Assembly (NCBI GenBank): GCA_934567745.1
Contig: CAKTJM010000098.1
Span: forward strand, 1 to 7,185
Reading direction: 5' to 3'
DNA from: an uncultured Eubacteriales bacterium
GTDB lineage: Bacteria > Bacillota > Clostridia > Oscillospirales > Oscillospiraceae
Length of the DNA: 7,185 nucleotides
Shown: positions 6,101-7,185 of the stretch, piece after piece
Layout of the letters: each line of letters starts with the position of its first letter
How positions within the stretch are numbered: the stretch's first letter is position 1
Program-made: the position numbers and the translations under genes
Notes under the pieces: model-generated
The model's database searches: none
What the model was told of the DNA's origin: nothing
Seen by the model: only the letters and a program-made list of their open reading frames with translations

Positions 6101-6175
6101 ATGAGACTGCCCCTGTTCCCGATCCGCCGTCCCGGCCGTGCCGTTCCTTCCTTGCCGATCGTTCTTCTTTTTTGA
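6101..6175 (+). CDS. Leader peptide of the uraA attenuator, 24 residues
   Basis: The ATG is preceded by AAGGAGGT (6086-6093) at 7 bases, one of the strongest ribosome binding sites in the window. The ORF has 24 codons, starts MRLPLFPIRR and ends IVLLF-stop. Its last sense codons, GTT CTT CTT TTT, form the U-rich left arm and loop of the terminator that follows, and the stop TGA (6173-6175) lies at the loop-right arm junction. A ribosome finishing this peptide would cover the hairpin. No single amino acid is repeated in a run (Leu, Pro and Arg are each frequent but scattered), so amino-acid sensing is less likely than coupling to RNA polymerase speed. Existence of the peptide is inferred from ribosome binding site, promoter distance and hairpin overlap; I know of no matching family. 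Confidence 0.65.
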   Translation: MRLPLFPIRRPGRAVPSLPIVLLF

Positions 6176-6195
6176 GAAGAGGGATCGTTTTTTTT
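6156..6195 (+). terminator. Intrinsic terminator (attenuator) before uraA
   Basis: The outer stem CGATC/GATCG (6156-6160 with 6183-6187) and the inner stem TCTTCT/AGAAGA (6163-6168 with 6175-6180) are separated by a small internal loop with one G-U pair. The loop is TTTTTG, and eight T follow directly (6188-6195). It lies downstream of a promoter and only a 24-codon ORF, 55 bases before uraA, and the deacetylase gene on its left is divergent. It therefore cannot be the terminator of a normal upstream gene and is best read as an attenuator. Confidence 0.85.
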
Positions 6196-6250
6196 GCGCT
6201 CATCGTCCCCCAAAAGAGAGAACCGACAGAAAGAGAAAGGAGAACGCACC

Positions 6251-7185
6251 ATGGAAAAGCATTCGCTCGGCCACGAGGCGATCTATGACGCCCGCGTGCT
6301 CGGCATCCCCCGCATGCTCATCCTCGGCTTCCAGCACATGTTCGCCATGTTCGGCGCCACCGTCCTCGTCCCCATCATCGTCGCCAACAACTACGGCCTG
6401 CCCCTGTCCATCCAGACCACCCTCTTCTTCGCAGGCATCGGCACCCTCCTCTTCCACGTCTGCACGAAGCTGAAGGTCCCCGCCTTCCTCGGCTCGTCCT
6501 TCGCCTTCCTCGGCGGCTTCCAGGCCGTCGGTGAGCTGAACGTCGGCAAGTACGCCGCGATGGATCCCGCCGACAAGCTGGCCTATGCCCAGGGCGGCGT
6601 CGTCATCGCCGGTCTGCTGTACCTGGTCCTGGCGCTGCTGTTCAAGGCCGTGGGCGCGCAGAAGGTCATGCGCTTCTTCCCGCCCATCGTCACCGGCCCC
6701 ATGATCATCCTCATCGGCCTGACCCTGGCCCCGACCGCCATCAGCAACGCCTCCACCAACTGGCCCCTCGCCATCGTGGCCATCGCCATCATCGTCGTCT
6801 GCAACATCTGGGGCCGCGGGATGGTCAAGATCATCCCGATCCTCCTCGGCGTCGTCGGCGCCTACATCGTCGCCGTCATCACCGGCAACGTGGACTTCTC
6901 CGGCGTGGCGCAGCAGAGCGCCGTCGGCATCCAGCCCTTCCAGGTCGCCAAGTTCGACCTGACCGCCATCCTGGTCATGGCCCCCATCGCCATCGCGACC
7001 ATGATGGAGCACATCGGCGACGTCTCCGCCATCTCCGCCACCTGCCAGAAGAACTACCTGGCCGACCCCGGCCTGCACCGCACCCTGATGGGCGACGGCC
7101 TGGCCACCGCCATGGCCGGCATGTTCGGCGGCCCCGCCAACACCACCTACGGTGAGAACACCGGCGTCCTGGCCCTCTCCAAGGT
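6251..7185 (+). CDS. uraA: Uracil permease (NCS2 family), 5' part, cut by window end
   Basis: This inner-membrane proton symporter brings in uracil for salvage by uracil phosphoribosyltransferase. 311 complete codons are present; family members are usually about 400-450 residues, so roughly the last quarter is missing. The start ATG follows AAAGGAG at 8 bases. GFQHMFAMFGATVLVP (26-41) is the typical first NCS2 helix with its conserved His29. KVPAFLGSSFAFLGG (75-89) is the second substrate-side strand region. MMEHIGD (251-257, Glu253) and GGPANTTYGENTGV (293-306, Glu302) match the helix 8 and 10 regions whose glutamates bind uracil in E. coli UraA. The NTTYGEN form favours uracil over xanthine or urate transport. 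Expression is probably controlled by the leader ORF and terminator at 6101-6195. The gene may continue into other pyrimidine genes beyond the edge. Confidence 0.95.
   Translation, partial: MEKHSLGHEAIYDARVLGIPRMLILGFQHMFAMFGATVLVPIIVANNYGLPLSIQTTLFFAGIGTLLFHVCTKLKVPAFLGSSFAFLGGFQAVGELNVGKYAAMDPADKLAYAQGGVVIAGLLYLVLALLFKAVGAQKVMRFFPPIVTGPMIILIGLTLAPTAISNASTNWPLAIVAIAIIVVCNIWGRGMVKIIPILLGVVGAYIVAVITGNVDFSGVAQQSAVGIQPFQVAKFDLTAILVMAPIAIATMMEHIGDVSAISATCQKNYLADPGLHRTLMGDGLATAMAGMFGGPANTTYGENTGVLALSK

Larger units (their letters stand above)
5886..6250. other. Divergent control region between the deacetylase gene and uraA
   Basis: This 365-base stretch has no full-size gene. From left to right it holds the deacetylase ribosome binding site, its sporulation-type promoter candidate, a tandem 8-base repeat, its sigma-A promoter, the uraA promoter, the leader ORF, the attenuator and the uraA ribosome binding site. 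It is clearly more AT-rich than the flanking genes. The 55 bases between T-run and uraA (6196-6250) are purine-rich and show no further hairpin. Confidence 0.75.

Noticed and set aside
6166..6180. Programmed +1 frameshift at TTT TGA ending the leader ORF, as in prfB
   Set aside because: The slippery bases are present, but there is no upstream ribosome-binding-like stimulator, and the shifted frame encodes nothing recognisable.
6076..6250. PyrR-binding loop in the uraA leader
   Set aside because: I looked for the conserved purine-UCC-n-G-n-GAGG loop and found only a weak resemblance near 6207-6220, after the terminator, where it could not act as an anti-antiterminator.
6070..6288. 72-codon plus-strand ORF starting beside the uraA -10 box
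   Set aside because: Its ATG lies upstream of the expected transcript start and has no ribosome binding site. It overlaps the better leader ORF and runs through the terminator into uraA out of frame.

Overview
The window is GC-rich, with coding third positions overwhelmingly G or C. It carries strong AGGAGG-type ribosome binding sites, intrinsic terminators and an endospore gene (spoIID). This points to a spore-forming, high-GC member of the Clostridia, most likely an Oscillospiraceae/Ruminococcaceae-type gut Firmicute. The taxon is inferred from gene content and style; no marker gene here settles it.

Layout, left to right. (1) Minus strand, 1-956: proB (glutamate 5-kinase, proline synthesis) with its own sigma-A promoter, followed 4 bases later by the first 22 codons of another gene, probably proA, which runs off the left edge. 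(2) Plus strand, 1073-4018: an extended -10 promoter, a seven-segment membrane protein of unknown function, and then metG (methionyl-tRNA synthetase) 25 bases downstream, probably as one transcript. A perfect 14-bp stem terminator closes the unit and, being flanked by A- and T-rich arms, can serve both directions. (3) Minus strand, 4102-6013: a secreted polysaccharide deacetylase followed by spoIID. These are two cell-envelope enzymes reading the same way, each with its own promoter candidate. The spoIID upstream region has a perfect mother-cell sigma-E type -10 (CATACACT). (4) Plus strand, 6041 to the right edge: a strong promoter, a short leader ORF with a very good ribosome binding site, an intrinsic terminator whose loop contains the leader stop codon, and then uraA (uracil permease, NCS2 family), cut by the window end.

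The most interesting region is 6041-6250. A promoter reads a 24-residue leader ORF that ends, through a U-rich stretch, inside a textbook terminator placed before the uracil permease gene. This is the architecture of the translation-coupled, UTP-sensitive attenuator of E. coli pyrBI, not that of the PyrR-binding leaders usual in Firmicutes. I saw no convincing PyrR-type loop. The mechanism is inferred; the promoter, leader ORF, hairpin, T-run and gene order are all directly visible.

Secondary points are the sporulation-type promoters near the envelope genes, and a possible frameshift in the last part of the unknown membrane protein. I saw no CRISPR array, tRNA, rRNA, insertion sequence or phage gene.
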